Shown here: positions 17,477 to 26,291 of the stretch, piece after piece
How the letters are laid out: every line of letters begins with the position of its first letter
Numbering within the stretch: position 1 is the stretch's first letter
Source of the DNA: Clostridia bacterium
Lineage (GTDB): Bacteria; Bacillota; Clostridia; Peptostreptococcales; Anaerovoracaceae
Length of the DNA: 64,000 nt
NCBI GenBank assembly: GCA_900766045.1
Contig: CAAFTW010000046.1
Location: 1-64,000, forward strand
Direction of reading: 5' to 3'
Made by a program: the position numbers and the translations under genes
The notes under the pieces: generated by a model
The model's input: only the letters and a program-made list of their open reading frames with translations
Databases searched by the model: none
Told to the model about the DNA's origin: nothing

Positions 17477-18184
17477 ATGGATAAATACATTCTGACCCCG
17501 ATTCCGGAAGAACCGGATCCGGGTAAATATCCGGAGCACGCGTTCATCGATTCACCGCTGGATCCGGTTGAGGAAAATGAAAAAATCAAAATCGATATGC
17601 AATACCCGCAGCTGGGTTTTAAAAATGCGGAAAAGCGCTGCATGCTCAGAAAAGAAGTTCATGACATGCTGCAGAAGGCGGCTGCAGAACTTCCAGAAGG
17701 CTATAAATTTGTCATCTGGGACGCATGGCGCCCGTTCGCTCTGCAGAAGGAGCTGTATGAGAGCTATTCGGAGAAGATTATCAAGGATTTTCATCTGGAG
17801 GACCTTCCTGAGGAAGAGAGGATCAGACGGATTTCCATGTGCGTGGCCAATCCGGTAAATGATACCGAGTTCCCGCCGGCACATACGACGGGCGGAGCGA
17901 TCGACCTGACCGTGGAGCTTCCGGATGGAAGTCTTGCAGAGATGGGAACAGGCTTCGATTCTTTCTCGGGAGCGACCCGTACAGCCTTCTATGAGAAGAA
18001 AGAAAATGAAAATCTGCAGGATGCGGATAAGATCCGTGAGAATCGCAGAATTCTCTATCATATCATGCTGGAGCATGGATTTGCCAATCTGCCGTCAGAG
18101 TGGTGGCATTTTGATTACGGCGATATGAACTGGGCACATGCGAAGCAGCAGAAGGCGCTTTACAAGGGCATATTTTCTGTATAA
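17477..18184 (+). CDS. D-alanyl-D-alanine dipeptidase (VanX/DdpX type, M15D)
   Basis: Zinc dipeptidase splitting D-Ala-D-Ala. The family signature is seen as VIWDAWRPFALQ, PPAHTTGGAIDLTV (zinc His and Asp in the SxHxxGxAxD-like block), the catalytic Glu in LPSEWWHFDYGD, and its zinc His. The start at 17477 has GAAAGGGAG upstream; an earlier in-frame codon at 17411 lacks one. It has 235 residues, slightly longer than VanX. There is no signal peptide, so it acts in the cytoplasm. A DUF819 membrane protein and a D-Ala-D-Ala ligase follow on the same strand, which suggests peptidoglycan dipeptide recycling rather than glycopeptide resistance; no vanHA-like genes are present. Confidence 0.88.
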   Translation: MDKYILTPIPEEPDPGKYPEHAFIDSPLDPVEENEKIKIDMQYPQLGFKNAEKRCMLRKEVHDMLQKAAAELPEGYKFVIWDAWRPFALQKELYESYSEKIIKDFHLEDLPEEERIRRISMCVANPVNDTEFPPAHTTGGAIDLTVELPDGSLAEMGTGFDSFSGATRTAFYEKKENENLQDADKIRENRRILYHIMLEHGFANLPSEWWHFDYGDMNWAHAKQQKALYKGIFSV

Positions 18185-18206
18185 TTGAAAATATGACAGT
18201 TATTTG

Positions 18207-18243
18207 ATAGTTATAACTATTCTGTTCTTGCAGAAATTCTGCA
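18207..18243. promoter_or_regulatory. two adjacent palindromes before the DUF819 gene
   Basis: ATAGTTATAACTAT (18207-18220) is a perfect 14-base palindrome. TGCAGAAATTCTGCA (18229-18243) is a perfect 7-1-7 palindrome. Both lie just after the dipeptidase stop codon. They could be operators or fold into small hairpins; there is no U-run. Confidence 0.35.
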
Positions 18244-18426
18244 GGAATATTAAAATGAATATCATAAAGACAGTATTCTGATCTGCAGGATTCTGCGGCA
18301 GAGAGCAGGCCGGTCACAGCGCCTTGTTTCCTTGCATGTATATTTTGCCAAAAAATTACCGTTTACGCGGAGCGGCACCTGTTTTCAGAGATGCTGAATT
18401 CATGAAAAGAAAGGAGTTGTCCGACA

Positions 18427-19668
18427 ATGTTAAGTTCGTTTTTCCAGAGCACGCTGGGACGATCGTCGCTGATCTCGCCTAAAGACACCTGGTCGCTGCT
18501 GTTCGTCCTGCTGGTGTGCACGAGCCTTGCTATTTATCTGGAGCAGAAGTACGCCTGGGCATCCAAGGTCTCCGGTGCGATTATCGCGCTGGTTCTGGCA
18601 CTGGTTCTGTCTAACGTAGGTATTATTCCGATTCACAGTTCGCTGTATGATGATGTAATCTGGGGGTATGCGGTTCCGCTGGGTATTCCGCTTCTCCTGA
18701 TGCAGTGCAACATGAAGAAGATCTGGAAGGAGACAGGAAGAATTCTGATTATCTTCCTGATCGGAGCGGTCGGAACCGTCGTGGGTGCCTTCTGCGCGTA
18801 CGGCCTGCTGAAGAATCACGTTCCTGATCCTGCAGGAGTTGCAGCGATGATGACTGGTTCCTACATCGGAGGAGGAGTCAACTTTGCAGCTCTGTCCGCA
18901 CAGTTCAAGGTTCCGGGCGGCACCGTCGGTGCAACAACCGTTGCGGATAACCTTCTGATGGCGGTATATTTCTTCGTTCTGATTATGTTCGCCGGAATGA
19001 AGTTCTTCCGCAAGCACTACACCCATCCGCATATCGATGAGGTAGAGTCTCAGGGACTGGATGAGTCTAAGACACAGGCTGCCGCATATTGGAGCCGCAA
19101 GGATATTTCCCTGAAGGATATCGCACTGAATCTCGGATATTCTGTAACGATCGTATTCTTGTCCAACCTGATTTCCGCAGGACTGACCGCAGTTATCCCG
19201 ACATCCAATCCGGTACTGAAGATGGTCAATATCTTCTTCGGAAGCCAGTATGTATGGATCACCACACTGTCCATGATCGCGGCAACCTATGGTGAAGGGC
19301 AGATTCAGAAGCTCAATGGTTCACAGGAAATCGGAACCTATTTCATTTACCTCTTCATGTTCGTAATCGGAGTTCCGGCATCCATCGTACAGATTCTGAC
19401 CAAGACACCGGCGCTCTTCCTGTTCACCATGATCATGGTAATCGTCAACATGCTGTTCTGCTTCATCGCAGGAAAGATTTTCCACTTCGATCTGGAAGAC
19501 TGCATCCTCGCGTCCAACGCCAACATCGGTGGACCGACCACAGCAGCCGGCATGGCGATTTCCCAGGGCTGGAGCAAGCTGGTCGGACCGGTTATGCTGA
19601 TCGGAACACTGGGCTACGTCATTGGTACTTACCTGGGCGTTATCGTTGGAGGAGTACTCGGCGCATAA
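18427..19668 (+). CDS. DUF819 family polytopic membrane protein
   Basis: 413 residues with roughly 10-12 hydrophobic segments. The DUF819 (YjcL-like) family is recognised from SLAIYLEQKYAWASKVSGAIIAL, the GSYIGGGVNFAAL repeat, the second repeat NANIGGPTTAAGMA, and duplicated transporter-like halves. Function is unproven; the fold is that of an inverted-repeat secondary transporter. Its place between a D-Ala-D-Ala dipeptidase and a D-Ala-D-Ala ligase suggests a muropeptide- or D-amino-acid-related substrate, which is inference only. The ribosome site is AAAGGAG 11-16 bases upstream of the ATG. A terminator follows. Confidence 0.82.
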   Translation: MLSSFFQSTLGRSSLISPKDTWSLLFVLLVCTSLAIYLEQKYAWASKVSGAIIALVLALVLSNVGIIPIHSSLYDDVIWGYAVPLGIPLLLMQCNMKKIWKETGRILIIFLIGAVGTVVGAFCAYGLLKNHVPDPAGVAAMMTGSYIGGGVNFAALSAQFKVPGGTVGATTVADNLLMAVYFFVLIMFAGMKFFRKHYTHPHIDEVESQGLDESKTQAAAYWSRKDISLKDIALNLGYSVTIVFLSNLISAGLTAVIPTSNPVLKMVNIFFGSQYVWITTLSMIAATYGEGQIQKLNGSQEIGTYFIYLFMFVIGVPASIVQILTKTPALFLFTMIMVIVNMLFCFIAGKIFHFDLEDCILASNANIGGPTTAAGMAISQGWSKLVGPVMLIGTLGYVIGTYLGVIVGGVLGA

Positions 19669-19710
19669 TCACTTGCAATTTGAGTTTTGACAAAAAATAA
19701 TCTGACAAGG

Positions 19711-19756
19711 AGACTGTCCTGTTGTGTGCATGCTCACATAATGGGGCAGTCTTTTG
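19711..19756 (+). terminator. terminator after the DUF819 gene
   Basis: AGACTGTCC pairs with GGGGCAGTCT, with an inner GTGTG/CACAT stem, then TTTT. It separates this gene from the ligase gene. Confidence 0.75.
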
Positions 19757-19880
19757 ATTCATTGAAGGCTTCTTCAACATTTTCGTATGGAATTGTGCTT
19801 CCGGAAGTGGTAAATTTTTAAACAAAAGGAAAACGGTTTCAGATGAAAAATGACAATCGGTGTCATTGAAAGGGGTCAAT

Positions 19881-20984
19881 ATGGATAAAATCGGTATTAT
19901 TTTTGGCGGAAAATCTACTGAACATGAGGTTTCGCTGGTATCTGCCAGAGCAGTTGCCGAAGCTTTAAATAAAGAAAAGCATGAAGCGGTTATGATCGGC
20001 ATCAGCAAACAGGGTGAATGGAGAAAATTCGAAGGACCCCTGTCTGAAATGACGGCAGGAAACTGGGAAGAGTTTTCTGAGCCATATCCGCTGGAGCAGT
20101 TGAAGGAACTGGATCTGGTTTTCCCGGTGATGCATGGAAAGTACGGTGAAGATGGAAGCATTCAGGGACTGTTTGAAATGCTGCATGTTCCATATGCCGG
20201 CTGCGGCGTACTCGCTTCTTCTCTGGCCATGGACAAGGCAGCGTCCAAACTGATTTTCCAGAGCTGCAGTCTCCCGACCCCGGAGTTTCAGCTGATCCTC
20301 AGAGAAGAACTTTCCTCTCATCTGGAAGAGGCTGTGGACCGCTGTGAAGCAGATCTGAAATACCCGATGTTCGTAAAGCCGGCCAATACCGGATCCAGTG
20401 TGGGAATTTCCAAGGTCAGAAACCGTGAGGAACTGAGAAAGGGCATCCTTGAAGCGGCGCGTTTTGACAGAAGAATCGTCGTGGAAAACGGCGTGGATGC
20501 ATTGGAAGTAGAGACTGGCGTCATCGGAAATGATGAGCCGGAATGCGCTGCCGTCGGTTCCATTCAGGCCGCCCGCGATTTCTACGATTACACTGCAAAA
20601 TACACCGAAGATGCGGGAACCGTTATTATGGTTCCCGCACAGCTGGACGACGACCTGATCCGCCAGGTCAGAGAGACGGCAGTCAAAGCCTACCAGGCAC
20701 TGGACTGCGCAGGATGCGCCCGTGTGGATTTCCTGGTTGACAAGAAGACCGGAAAATTATATATCAATGAGCTGAATACGATCCCGGGATTCACCAGTCT
20801 GAGCATGTTCCCGATGATCTGGAAAGAGAAGGGTGTCAGCTTCACGGAGCTGATCGACCGCATTATTGATTACGGATATGATCGCTTTCAGGATGCCGGA
20901 GTAAAACCGGCGGGCACGTTATTCAGTGCTGTGACAGAACAGACCAATGAAAAAGCACCAGAGGAAAATCCGGTGCTTTCATAA
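19881..20984 (+). CDS. ddl: D-alanine--D-alanine ligase
   Basis: ATP-grasp enzyme making the D-Ala-D-Ala terminus of the peptidoglycan stem. Marks are FGGKSTEHEVSL, FPVMHGKYGEDG, MFVKPANTGSSVGI, and ELNTIPGFT at the Mg site. The omega-loop reads DFYDYTAKY, the tyrosine-containing version found in true D-Ala-D-Ala ligases rather than the VanA/VanC types. The start at 19881 follows GAAAGGGG at good spacing; the GTG at 19860 does not. 367 residues. A charged C-terminal tail of ~20 residues extends past the fold. Confidence 0.93.
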   Translation: MDKIGIIFGGKSTEHEVSLVSARAVAEALNKEKHEAVMIGISKQGEWRKFEGPLSEMTAGNWEEFSEPYPLEQLKELDLVFPVMHGKYGEDGSIQGLFEMLHVPYAGCGVLASSLAMDKAASKLIFQSCSLPTPEFQLILREELSSHLEEAVDRCEADLKYPMFVKPANTGSSVGISKVRNREELRKGILEAARFDRRIVVENGVDALEVETGVIGNDEPECAAVGSIQAARDFYDYTAKYTEDAGTVIMVPAQLDDDLIRQVRETAVKAYQALDCAGCARVDFLVDKKTGKLYINELNTIPGFTSLSMFPMIWKEKGVSFTELIDRIIDYGYDRFQDAGVKPAGTLFSAVTEQTNEKAPEENPVLS

Positions 20985-20990
20985 TGATCT

Positions 20991-21023
20991 CCCCCCGGGC
21001 CGGAATTTCCGGTTCGGGGTTTT
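20991..21023 (+). terminator. terminator after ddl
   Basis: CCCCGGGCCGGAA pairs with TTCCGGTTCGGGG, followed by TTTTCT. It sits between the convergent ligase and regulator genes. Confidence 0.8.
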
Positions 21024-21096
21024 CTGTTCCAGTTATTCATGTAAGGAAATATCGTTATGAACCAGGCAGTCAGCGTTATTCTGTGTGTGACTCGGT

Positions 21097-21867
21097 TCAT
21101 CTCAGTTCATGATTCTGGTCCTTTAATTTTTTCAGAATCTGTTTCCGTGCGGAATCATCAGCATTTCGATGATCTTCGCTGGGGATTGCCGGATGATCTG
21201 CAAGTTCAAACCGCTGCGCACTGTCTTCCAGAAGCTTGAATTTCCGGGCTTTACTTTCAATCAGACCGTCCCGTTTCATCAGCTGAAGAGAACGCATCAT
21301 GGATGCGCGGTCAACGTGCAGATATTCTGCCAGCTTGCTCAGTGAAATCGGAATATAGAACTCATCCTCAGATGGATTAAGAGAGTGAATAAATTTCAAA
21401 TAGCTGAGCAGTTTATCACGTGTTGTCGGCTGAAACAGGATAGAAAGATGCATGGCCATCTGCTGCTCCTTTTGTGCAATCATCTGCAGCAGATTGTTCA
21501 GAAGATGAATGTGAGCTGGGCATAATTTTTCACAAGGCGTGAGAAGGTCACGGTAATTGAAGTGAATCACCTCACAGTCCTTCAGTGCGACAATTGAATA
21601 ATGAAGATCCGGAACAGGAAGCTTAAACAAATCCCCCATAATCTCGTTTGTTTCATAGATGTCCATGACATATTCATCTCCGCAGCGGTCTGTCATTTCC
21701 AAAGCGGCCCTGCCCGAATATACAAAGGCAAAACGAGAAGGTTCAGCCGCTGTATATTCCATAATTACATCATCTTGTGAATATTTCTTAATTTCAGGTG
21801 ATAAGCAAGAAATCAATTCCTGTAAGGACTGTTCGTCAATCGAATCGAATAACATACATTTTTCCAT
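21097..21867 (-). CDS. Crp/Fnr-family transcriptional regulator
   Basis: 256 residues: an N-terminal cyclic-nucleotide-binding-like barrel (residues ~5-120, e.g. FVYSGRAALEM, NEIMGDLFKL) and a C-terminal winged helix with LSKLAEYLHVDRASMMRSLQLMKRDGLI. It lacks the spaced cysteine set of FeS-type Fnr, so the signal is unknown. It is divergent from the flavodiiron gene across ~500 bases, suggesting control of nitric oxide or oxygen defence. The C-terminal ~35 residues are charged and unlike the family. Start is the ATG at 21867 with GGAAGGA upstream on the minus strand. Confidence 0.87.
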   Translation of the reverse strand: MEKCMLFDSIDEQSLQELISCLSPEIKKYSQDDVIMEYTAAEPSRFAFVYSGRAALEMTDRCGDEYVMDIYETNEIMGDLFKLPVPDLHYSIVALKDCEVIHFNYRDLLTPCEKLCPAHIHLLNNLLQMIAQKEQQMAMHLSILFQPTTRDKLLSYLKFIHSLNPSEDEFYIPISLSKLAEYLHVDRASMMRSLQLMKRDGLIESKARKFKLLEDSAQRFELADHPAIPSEDHRNADDSARKQILKKLKDQNHELR

Positions 21868-22362
21868 GATAAATCCTTCCCAGATAATAGTAATAACTGA
21901 TTTCCCTGATATTATTAGTTCAAAAGATAATTAGTGATAATAATGTGAAACATGCAGTAGATAGCAATAAAGATATCTAAGTACATCGCTTACATATATT
22001 ATATCATAATTGCTTTCAGCGTGTATAAAAATCGTGAAAAAAATTGAAATAACATAAATCAGTGGTATTAACGGGAATATGGGTGTTGATCATAAGGGAA
22101 AGCACGCACAGGATGAAGAGGCGCTTCTCTCCTTTCAGACAAAAAGAGTCTGCACAAGGTCATATTCGGTATGTATTTATCCAGAAATTGAACGGGCAGA
22201 AAGTATCTGTCATGCCCGGTTGCTGCTCATTTATTTAATGTATTCGTGTATACATATGTGAAACTTTGTTAATAAGGATTTACAACTCTGACCGATTATG
22301 ACAAAATAGGACTGTTGAAGAGCATTGAATAATAATTGCATAGAAAACGAGGAGGCATCATC
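21868..22362. promoter_or_regulatory. divergent regulatory spacer with inverted repeat
   Basis: An AT-rich 495-base spacer between the regulator and the flavodiiron gene. TTGTTAAT-AAGG-ATTTACAA at 22266-22285 is an inverted repeat with one mismatch per arm, about 80 bases before the flavodiiron start; it may be a redox-regulator site. No gene or known RNA is seen. A short open frame at 22079-22261 has no supporting signal. Confidence 0.4.
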
Positions 22363-23562
22363 ATGCGTTGTGTAAGAAAAGTAACGGAAGATCTGTACTG
22401 GATCGGAGGCAATGACAAGCGTCTCAGCTTATTTGAGAATATCCATCCGATTCCGGACGGGGTTTCATATAACTCTTATGTATTGCTGGATGAGAAGGCG
22501 GTTTTGATTGATACAGCAGACTGGTCCATTGGACAGCAGTTCATGGAGAACCTGCACGCGGTTCTGAACGGACGTAAGCTGGACTACATTATCGTCAACC
22601 ACTTTGAGCCGGATCATGCGGCTACACTGGGACTGGTTCTGCAGGAGTATCCGGAAGCAAAGGTCGTCTGCACCAAGAAAGGACAGCAGTTCGGACAGCA
22701 GTTCGGTTTTGACTTTGCTGACCGTTTCATCGAGGCCAATGAGGGGGACGAGCTGAGCTTTGGAAAGCACGTCGTTACATTCGTGAAAGCTCCGATGGTA
22801 CACTGGCCGGAAGTTATGGTTACTTATGATAAGACGAACGGTGTATTATTCAGCGCGGACGCATTCGGTTCATTTAAATCCCTTGACGGTGCACTTTTTG
22901 CCGATGAGGTAAACTTCGAAAGAGACTGGCTCCCAGAGGCGAGAAGATACTACACAAATATCGTAGGAAAGTACGGTCCGCAGACAACGAACCTGCTGAA
23001 GAAAGCAGCCGGCCTGGACATCAAGTATATCTGCCCGCTGCACGGTCCGGTCTGGAGAAAGAACATCGGCTGGTTCATCGATAAATACCAGAAGTGGGGA
23101 TCTTACACACCGGAGGAAAAGGGTGTGCTGATCGTTTATGGCTCCATGTACGGCCATACAGAGAATGCTGCGCAGATTCTTGCCGCAAAACTGCATGAGA
23201 ACGGCGTACACAACATTCAGATGTACGATGTCAGCAAGACACATGTCTCCTATCTGATCAGCGAGGCATTCCGCTTCAGCAACATTGCTCTTCTGTCTGT
23301 AACTTACAACATGAACCTGTATCCGCCAATGCAGAACTTCGTTGAGGATATGGGCCGTCTGAATCTGCAGAACAGAACCATTTCTGTGGTTTATAACGGA
23401 ACATGGGCTCCGGCAGCAGGAAAGTGCATGGACGGATTGCTCTGCGGAATGAAGAACATGAACGTCATGGAAGACCAGCCACTGGTAAAGTCTTCTGTAA
23501 ACGAGGATTCCGAGAAGAAACTGGAAACTCTTGCGAGAGAGATTGCAGAATCCATGAAGTAA
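22363..23562 (+). CDS. flavodiiron protein (FprA-type O2/NO reductase)
   Basis: 399 residues. The N-terminal metallo-beta-lactamase-like domain (1-250) has the diiron ligands in NHFEPDHAAT, APMVHWPEV, FSADAFGSF and PLHGPVWR. The C-terminal flavodoxin domain has the FMN loop VYGSMYGHTENAAQ. Such proteins reduce oxygen to water or nitric oxide to nitrous oxide and protect strict anaerobes. The ATG at 22363 follows GAGGAGG at 6 bases and is preferred to an upstream codon. No rubredoxin is fused; electrons must come from a separate partner. It is a single gene with a terminator downstream and a Crp-like regulator divergent. Confidence 0.93.
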   Translation: MRCVRKVTEDLYWIGGNDKRLSLFENIHPIPDGVSYNSYVLLDEKAVLIDTADWSIGQQFMENLHAVLNGRKLDYIIVNHFEPDHAATLGLVLQEYPEAKVVCTKKGQQFGQQFGFDFADRFIEANEGDELSFGKHVVTFVKAPMVHWPEVMVTYDKTNGVLFSADAFGSFKSLDGALFADEVNFERDWLPEARRYYTNIVGKYGPQTTNLLKKAAGLDIKYICPLHGPVWRKNIGWFIDKYQKWGSYTPEEKGVLIVYGSMYGHTENAAQILAAKLHENGVHNIQMYDVSKTHVSYLISEAFRFSNIALLSVTYNMNLYPPMQNFVEDMGRLNLQNRTISVVYNGTWAPAAGKCMDGLLCGMKNMNVMEDQPLVKSSVNEDSEKKLETLAREIAESMK

Positions 23563-23701
23563 AGACCTGCCGGGGAATTCGCCCAGCAGTCGTTCCTCTG
23601 TAAATGAACAGATGGACAAAAAATAAACAGCAAGAAACAAAGCAGCCGATGCAGAAATGTGAGAGATTTCACGGACATGGCAGAAAATGCCTGCAGGGGA
23701 T

Positions 23702-23730
23702 CCGGTCAATTCTGCACCGGTTGTTTTTTC
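23702..23730 (+). terminator. terminator after the flavodiiron gene
   Basis: CCGGT pairs with ACCGG around an 8-base loop, followed by TTGTTTTTT. Confidence 0.7.
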
Positions 23731-23837
23731 TGTCTCCATTATTGATATCGTCTATTTAATATCAGGGATATAAGATGATAGAATAAGAATATTAAATAGA
23801 ATGTGTCACGATGTAATGCTCAATAGAAAGGATGTTT

Positions 23838-25025
23838 ATGAAAAAAGTGGAAAAGAGTGAGACGGCACAGGGAAATGAACAGCAGACCTTTTGGAAAAAG
23901 TGGGGAAGCAAGATTATCCTCCTCGCTATTGTCGCTGTCTGTGTGCTGATTTATTTGTATGTTCCTTCCGTTCACCATGGAATCAATAAGGTGATCGTCA
24001 CCTTCAAAGATGGTGATTTTGATGAGATGAAGGCGTTCATCGCCAAATATGGAAAATGGGCAATGCTGGTTTCCGCTCTTCTGATGATTTTCCAGTCCAT
24101 CATGGCGCCTCTTCCGGCATTCTTTATCACACTGACGAACGCGAATCTGTTCGGATGGTGGCAGGGATGCATTCTGTCCTTCGTTTCATCGATGGCGGGC
24201 GCCGCTCTCTGCTTCTATATCGCAAGAATTCTGGGACGAGACGTCGTAGAGAAAATCTGCACCAAAGGAGCACTGAATCAGATTGAGGTATTCTTTGAAA
24301 AGCAGGGTAAGAAATGTATCCTGATCGCGAGACTTCTGCCATTCATTTCTTTCGACGTCGTCAGTTACGCTGCGGGACTTACGGCGATGGATTTCGGCGG
24401 ATTTTTCCTGGCTACGGGACTCGGACAGCTTCCGGCCTGCATCATTTACTCTTATGTAGGCGGAATGCTGACGGGAGGCGCGAAGAAACTGTTCGTCGGA
24501 CTGGTCTGCCTGTTTGCTCTGGCTATTCTGATCGTGCTGCTCCGACAGGTGTATACGGCTAATGAAAAGAAAAAAGCCGCGAAAGCAGAAATGGAAGGGA
24601 AGCAATATGTTTCTGACGGTATGTCTCCGGCAGTTGTCATTGGAAAGCTTTACACGACGGCATTCTGGGGAATGGTCGCTGCTGTTCTCTGCACCAGATC
24701 CGTTTACCTTGCCATGAGAGTCAATGTCGGCTGGATTTTCTACGGCGGCTGGCTCCTGCTCTTCCTGCTGTCTCTGATGTTCAGCAGCTTCAAGTGCGGA
24801 TTTAAATTTACACTGATCAATGCGGCAGTCTGCACGCTGATCATCCTGTTTGGATCCGGCAATGCCCTTCTGATTACCCCGGCATCGGTTGCGAGAATGG
24901 GAATCGGCATGGTTTCTGTGTCACTGAACCTGTTTAACGGAATTCTTTTGGCTTTTGCTGTTATCGGCATTCTGCTCGTGTTCATTTTGAATTACAGAAA
25001 GAACAAGGCTGGAAAGAGTGCTTAG
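23838..25025 (+). CDS. TVP38/TMEM64 (VTT-domain) membrane protein
   Basis: 395 residues. Residues ~75-230 are the SNARE-associated/VTT domain: PLPAFFITLTNANLFGWW, RILGRDVVEKIC, and the conserved RLLPFISFDVVSYAAGL with GQLPACIIYSYVGG. The C-terminal ~150 residues add four or so further membrane helices, which is longer than the ~220-residue core family. The family's biochemical role is unsettled (lipid scrambling or ion/metalloid handling have been suggested for relatives). The start at 23838 has AAAGGA six bases upstream. Confidence 0.82.
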   Translation: MKKVEKSETAQGNEQQTFWKKWGSKIILLAIVAVCVLIYLYVPSVHHGINKVIVTFKDGDFDEMKAFIAKYGKWAMLVSALLMIFQSIMAPLPAFFITLTNANLFGWWQGCILSFVSSMAGAALCFYIARILGRDVVEKICTKGALNQIEVFFEKQGKKCILIARLLPFISFDVVSYAAGLTAMDFGGFFLATGLGQLPACIIYSYVGGMLTGGAKKLFVGLVCLFALAILIVLLRQVYTANEKKKAAKAEMEGKQYVSDGMSPAVVIGKLYTTAFWGMVAAVLCTRSVYLAMRVNVGWIFYGGWLLLFLLSLMFSSFKCGFKFTLINAAVCTLIILFGSGNALLITPASVARMGIGMVSVSLNLFNGILLAFAVIGILLVFILNYRKNKAGKSA

Positions 25026-25132
25026 ACTGCGCATATGGGAAAAGGAATTCTATAGTATAATGTTAAATAAAGCTGCAGAGTGCGTGGAATTACCGACTCT
25101 GCGGCAGATATATAGGAAAAGAGGTTAAAGAA

Positions 25133-25804
25133 ATGAAATCGAAAACGCTGAAAAAAATTCTTGTTGCTGCCCTGGGAGTTGTAATGGCTGTCTCCCTTGC
25201 CGCCTGCGGAAGTTCGTCTTCTTCCAGCAGTTCTTCCGGCTCATCGGCAAAAAAAGACTATTCCAAGGTAAGCGTCAATAAGGCAAAGAAGAGTATTTCT
25301 TTCTATGCAACGGTTAACGGCACTTATTTTACACAGGCTACCAGACATTATATCGTGACCAAAGGAAAAACAAATGGAGATAAATCCATTCTCCGCGCCT
25401 ATCCTTCTGAATTAAAAATCTATAACGGTTTAAAGGCAGTCGGAGGAAAGCCTTGGGACGGCATGAAGATCGAGCAGAAGGGGCAGAAAACACAGGGAGA
25501 AAAAGTTGCGGTGACTCTTTCCTGGAAGGGCTCCAATGGTGAAGTTCCGGCAGCAAAAACGGTAAAAACCGCTTCCGGCGCAGCGCCTAAGATTGACTTC
25601 CGTTATTCCGGAAATCTGAAGAACGCAAAGAAATATAACGTAGGATGCATCGCCTGCCTGGACAGCTGCTACGTTGGAATCATCTCAAACGCAGCCTATG
25701 GATACGGAGATATTGAAGGTGGAAAAGTAAAGACAATGGGCAATTCCAAAGTTCTCCCTAAGGATGGAACGGTTGTAAAGGTTACATTTACGTTGAAAGA
25801 CTGA
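25133..25804 (+). CDS. small lipoprotein, YdjY-like
   Basis: 223 residues. Signal peptide with lipobox SLAACG, a serine-rich linker, and a beta-rich domain from residue ~45: ISFYATVNGTYF, TRHYIVTKGKTNGDKSILRAYPSELKIYNGLKAVGGKPW. The HYIVTKG...YPSELKIYNGLKAVG pattern resembles YdjY-like domains, which I hold weakly. A Cys pair lies near the end (VGCIACLDSCYVG). A TATAAT at 25056-25061 precedes the gene without a good -35, plus a hairpin CAGAGT/ACTCTG in the leader. It lies between a VTT membrane protein and a C_GCAxxG_C_C protein, both of which often associate with redox or metalloid genes. Confidence 0.68.
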   Translation: MKSKTLKKILVAALGVVMAVSLAACGSSSSSSSSSGSSAKKDYSKVSVNKAKKSISFYATVNGTYFTQATRHYIVTKGKTNGDKSILRAYPSELKIYNGLKAVGGKPWDGMKIEQKGQKTQGEKVAVTLSWKGSNGEVPAAKTVKTASGAAPKIDFRYSGNLKNAKKYNVGCIACLDSCYVGIISNAAYGYGDIEGGKVKTMGNSKVLPKDGTVVKVTFTLKD

Positions 25805-25844
25805 TGCACATTCAGCTGATAAAGTGATATTCGGGAGGAAAGAA

Positions 25845-26291
25845 ATGGCTTTACCGGAAAATTACAGTGTTGAAGAAATCAAAGATAAATTTATGCATGG
25901 CATTGACTGTTCTCAGCTTGTCGCGGCTGCATACAGTAAAGCACTGGACATGGATGAACAGGAACTTCTGCGCATGACCTCTGCCTTTGGCGGCGGAATG
26001 CTGAAGGGAGAGACCTGCGGCGCAGTAATTGCGGCATTTATTCTTCTGGGTCTGAAATATGGTCATGACCATGAAGACGATGCAGAGGGAAAGACCGAAC
26101 TCTATAAGAAGATGGCACAGTTCCGTATGGAGTTTCAGAAAAAGTATGATTCAGAGATGTGTACCGGACTTCTGGGCTATAATCTGAGCGACCCGGACGA
26201 GGCAGCGAAGCACCAGGAAGAAAATCTGCTTCTTACACGCTGCCCGGTGATCGTAAAAGATACAATCGATATTCTGGAGGGCCTTCTGTAA
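25845..26291 (+). CDS. C_GCAxxG_C_C family protein
   Basis: 148 residues. The conserved cysteines are in HGIDCSQ, GETCGAVIAAFILLG, SEMCTGLLG and TRCPV, with GGGMLKGETCGAV as the core motif, as in this putative redox or iron-sulphur family. No function has been established that I can name. The start at 25845 follows GGGAGGAAAG. Its TAA overlaps the ATG of the next gene by one base, so it is translationally coupled to the fused glycosyltransferase. Confidence 0.82.
   Translation: MALPENYSVEEIKDKFMHGIDCSQLVAAAYSKALDMDEQELLRMTSAFGGGMLKGETCGAVIAAFILLGLKYGHDHEDDAEGKTELYKKMAQFRMEFQKKYDSEMCTGLLGYNLSDPDEAAKHQEENLLLTRCPVIVKDTIDILEGLL

Noticed and set aside
17477..20984. Glycopeptide-resistance cluster
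   Set aside because: The dipeptidase is VanX-like, but the ligase has the D-Ala-D-Ala type omega-loop and no VanH, VanA or two-component genes are present.
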